DNA from: Streptomyces sp. CoH27
GTDB taxonomy: Bacteria; Actinomycetota; Actinomycetes; Streptomycetales; Streptomycetaceae
DNA: 41,869 nt
Direction: 5' to 3'
Assembly: GCF_020181035.1 (NCBI RefSeq)
Contig: NZ_JAIQYY010000027.1
Span: forward strand, 43,720-85,588
Under the pieces are notes generated by a model. That model saw nothing but the letters and a program-made list of their open reading frames with translations. It had not been told where the DNA came from and searched no databases. Shown piece by piece: positions 41,057 to 41,869 of this stretch; the first letter of the stretch is position 1, and every line of letters starts with the position of its first letter. Both the position numbers and the translations under genes were made by a program.

Positions 41057-41075
41057 ACCTACGCAGAGGGGAAGC

Positions 41076-41816
41076 ATGACCGCGCGCCACGAGGAGATCG
41101 CCGACGAGCTGCGGCGGGCCATCGACCGCGAGGAGTACACCGTCGGCAGCCGGCTGCCCTCGGAGTCGGAGCTGGCCGCGCACTACGGCGTCTCACGCGG
41201 CACGGTCCGCCAGGCCGTCGCGGCCCTGACCGCCGAGGGCCTCATCGGCTCCCGCCAGGGCGCCCGCCGGGTGGTCCTGGCCAGCCGCCGCAGCCAGAGC
41301 TTCGAGGAACTGCGCAGCTTCGCCCAGTGGGCCCGCGCGATGGGCCGCGAGGCCACGGGCCACGTGGTGGCACAGGAGCACCGCCCGGCGACCCAAGAGG
41401 ACGTCGTACGCCTCCAACTCGCCCTCGGCACACCGGTGTTGCACGTCCTGCGGCTCCGCGGCCTGGACGGCGAACCGGTCCTGCTGGAGCGCACGGTCTA
41501 CGCCGACTGGATCGCCCCCGCGGTCGAGTCCATCGAGCCGGACTGCCCGTCCGTCACCCAGCGCCTGTACGACGACACGGGCCTGGTCTTCGCGTACGGC
41601 GAGCACATCATCGACGCGGTGGCGGCGGGCGCGCATGACGCCGAGCTGCTGGGCGTGCGCCGTACGAGTCCGCTGCTGCGGGTGCGCCGGGTGACGACGA
41701 CACGTGAGGGGCGCCCGGTGGAGTGGTCGGACGACCGGTACCGCTCGGACGCGGTGAGCTTCAGCGTGCACAACTCGATCGGCAACAATGCGCTGGCGCG
41801 GAAGACGGCGGAGTAG
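41076..41816 (+). CDS. GntR family regulator (HutC/UTRA subfamily)
   Basis: A 246-aa regulator. N-terminal winged HTH (about 5-70: LRRAIDREEYTVGSRLPSES, HYGVSRGTVRQAVAALTAEG). UTRA ligand domain (about 90-235) with VLHVLRLRGLDGEPVLLERT, DDTGLVFAYGEHIIDAV and LRVRRVTTTREGRPVEW. Divergent from the ABC operon and presumed to sense its substrate. ATG at 41076 with GAGGGGAAG upstream. The remaining 53 bp to the window end show no gene. Confidence 0.92.
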   Translation: MTARHEEIADELRRAIDREEYTVGSRLPSESELAAHYGVSRGTVRQAVAALTAEGLIGSRQGARRVVLASRRSQSFEELRSFAQWARAMGREATGHVVAQEHRPATQEDVVRLQLALGTPVLHVLRLRGLDGEPVLLERTVYADWIAPAVESIEPDCPSVTQRLYDDTGLVFAYGEHIIDAVAAGAHDAELLGVRRTSPLLRVRRVTTTREGRPVEWSDDRYRSDAVSFSVHNSIGNNALARKTAE

Positions 41817-41869
41817 AACTCGGGGCACATTCGCCGTCGCCGGGTGCGGGTCCGTCGTGGTTTCTGGCG

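Noticed and set aside
1..41869. CRISPR arrays, tRNA genes or phage integration sites
   Set aside because: Reading both strands I saw no regularly spaced direct repeats, no cloverleaf-like tRNA sequence and no integrase gene.

Overview
The window is chromosomal DNA of a Streptomyces or very close actinomycete. GC is very high with strong third-position GC bias, so long spurious ORFs lie opposite almost every gene. GTG starts are common, there are FMN-riboswitch rib genes, an ECF41 sigma factor and a Tat-exported peptidase. From memory, gene content and order resemble the S. coelicolor SCO1421-SCO1460 neighbourhood; no search was run. I recognise no tRNA, rRNA, CRISPR array, prophage or biosynthetic cluster.

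Layout. 1-2158: fxsA (cut by the window edge) and ppm1 (polyprenol-phosphate mannose synthase), separated by a small MITE-like element whose CTAG duplication forms the ppm1 stop codon. 2159-4263: amidohydrolase and a leaderless Lrp/AsnC regulator. 4508-5956: a Cys-rich small protein, a chimeric decayed gene and a small ORF. 5919-8258: acyl-CoA dehydrogenase, its TetR regulator and a 50-aa membrane protein. 8346-13227: secreted C39-type peptidase, amino-acid permease, an unknown helical protein and a P-loop kinase. 13278-15519: a promoter, an 18-codon Pro-rich micro-ORF overlapping a strong terminator, then an EccA/CbbX-like AAA+ ATPase. 15652-18068: two CNNM/HlyC-type membrane proteins with a 4-bp overlap.

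18316-23325: one long minus-strand operon, FMN riboswitch - ribE - ribM (pnuC-like) - ribBA - ribH - hisE - hisG - PH-domain protein, with overlapping or closely spaced genes. A textbook intrinsic terminator sits between riboswitch and ribE. ribD/ribG is not in the window. 23582-25325: ECF41 sigma factor and its SDR partner, with a TGTCACA -35-like box between them. 25400-28154: divergent ROK regulator and MFS exporter around a palindromic operator; the ROK gene carries four 30-bp in-frame repeats. 28161-32069: thioesterase, NCS2 nucleobase permease, DUF5995 protein and LLM oxidoreductase. 32110-34645: nitrilase-family hydrolase and flavin amine oxidase, transcribed together, possibly an amino acid to amide to acid route. 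34846-35433: a DUF4232 lipoprotein gene broken by a stop codon.

35469-41816: an ABC importer cassette (lipoprotein, two permeases, ATPase; translationally coupled) followed by a HAD-phosphatase/EEP-phosphodiesterase fusion and preceded by a divergent GntR/UTRA regulator with a palindromic operator. Import of a phosphorylated compound followed by two-step hydrolysis is a plausible reading. The most interesting candidates are this cassette, the Pro-rich micro-ORF/terminator, the MITE at the ppm1 stop codon, and a motif shared between the acyl-CoA dehydrogenase and thioesterase promoters.
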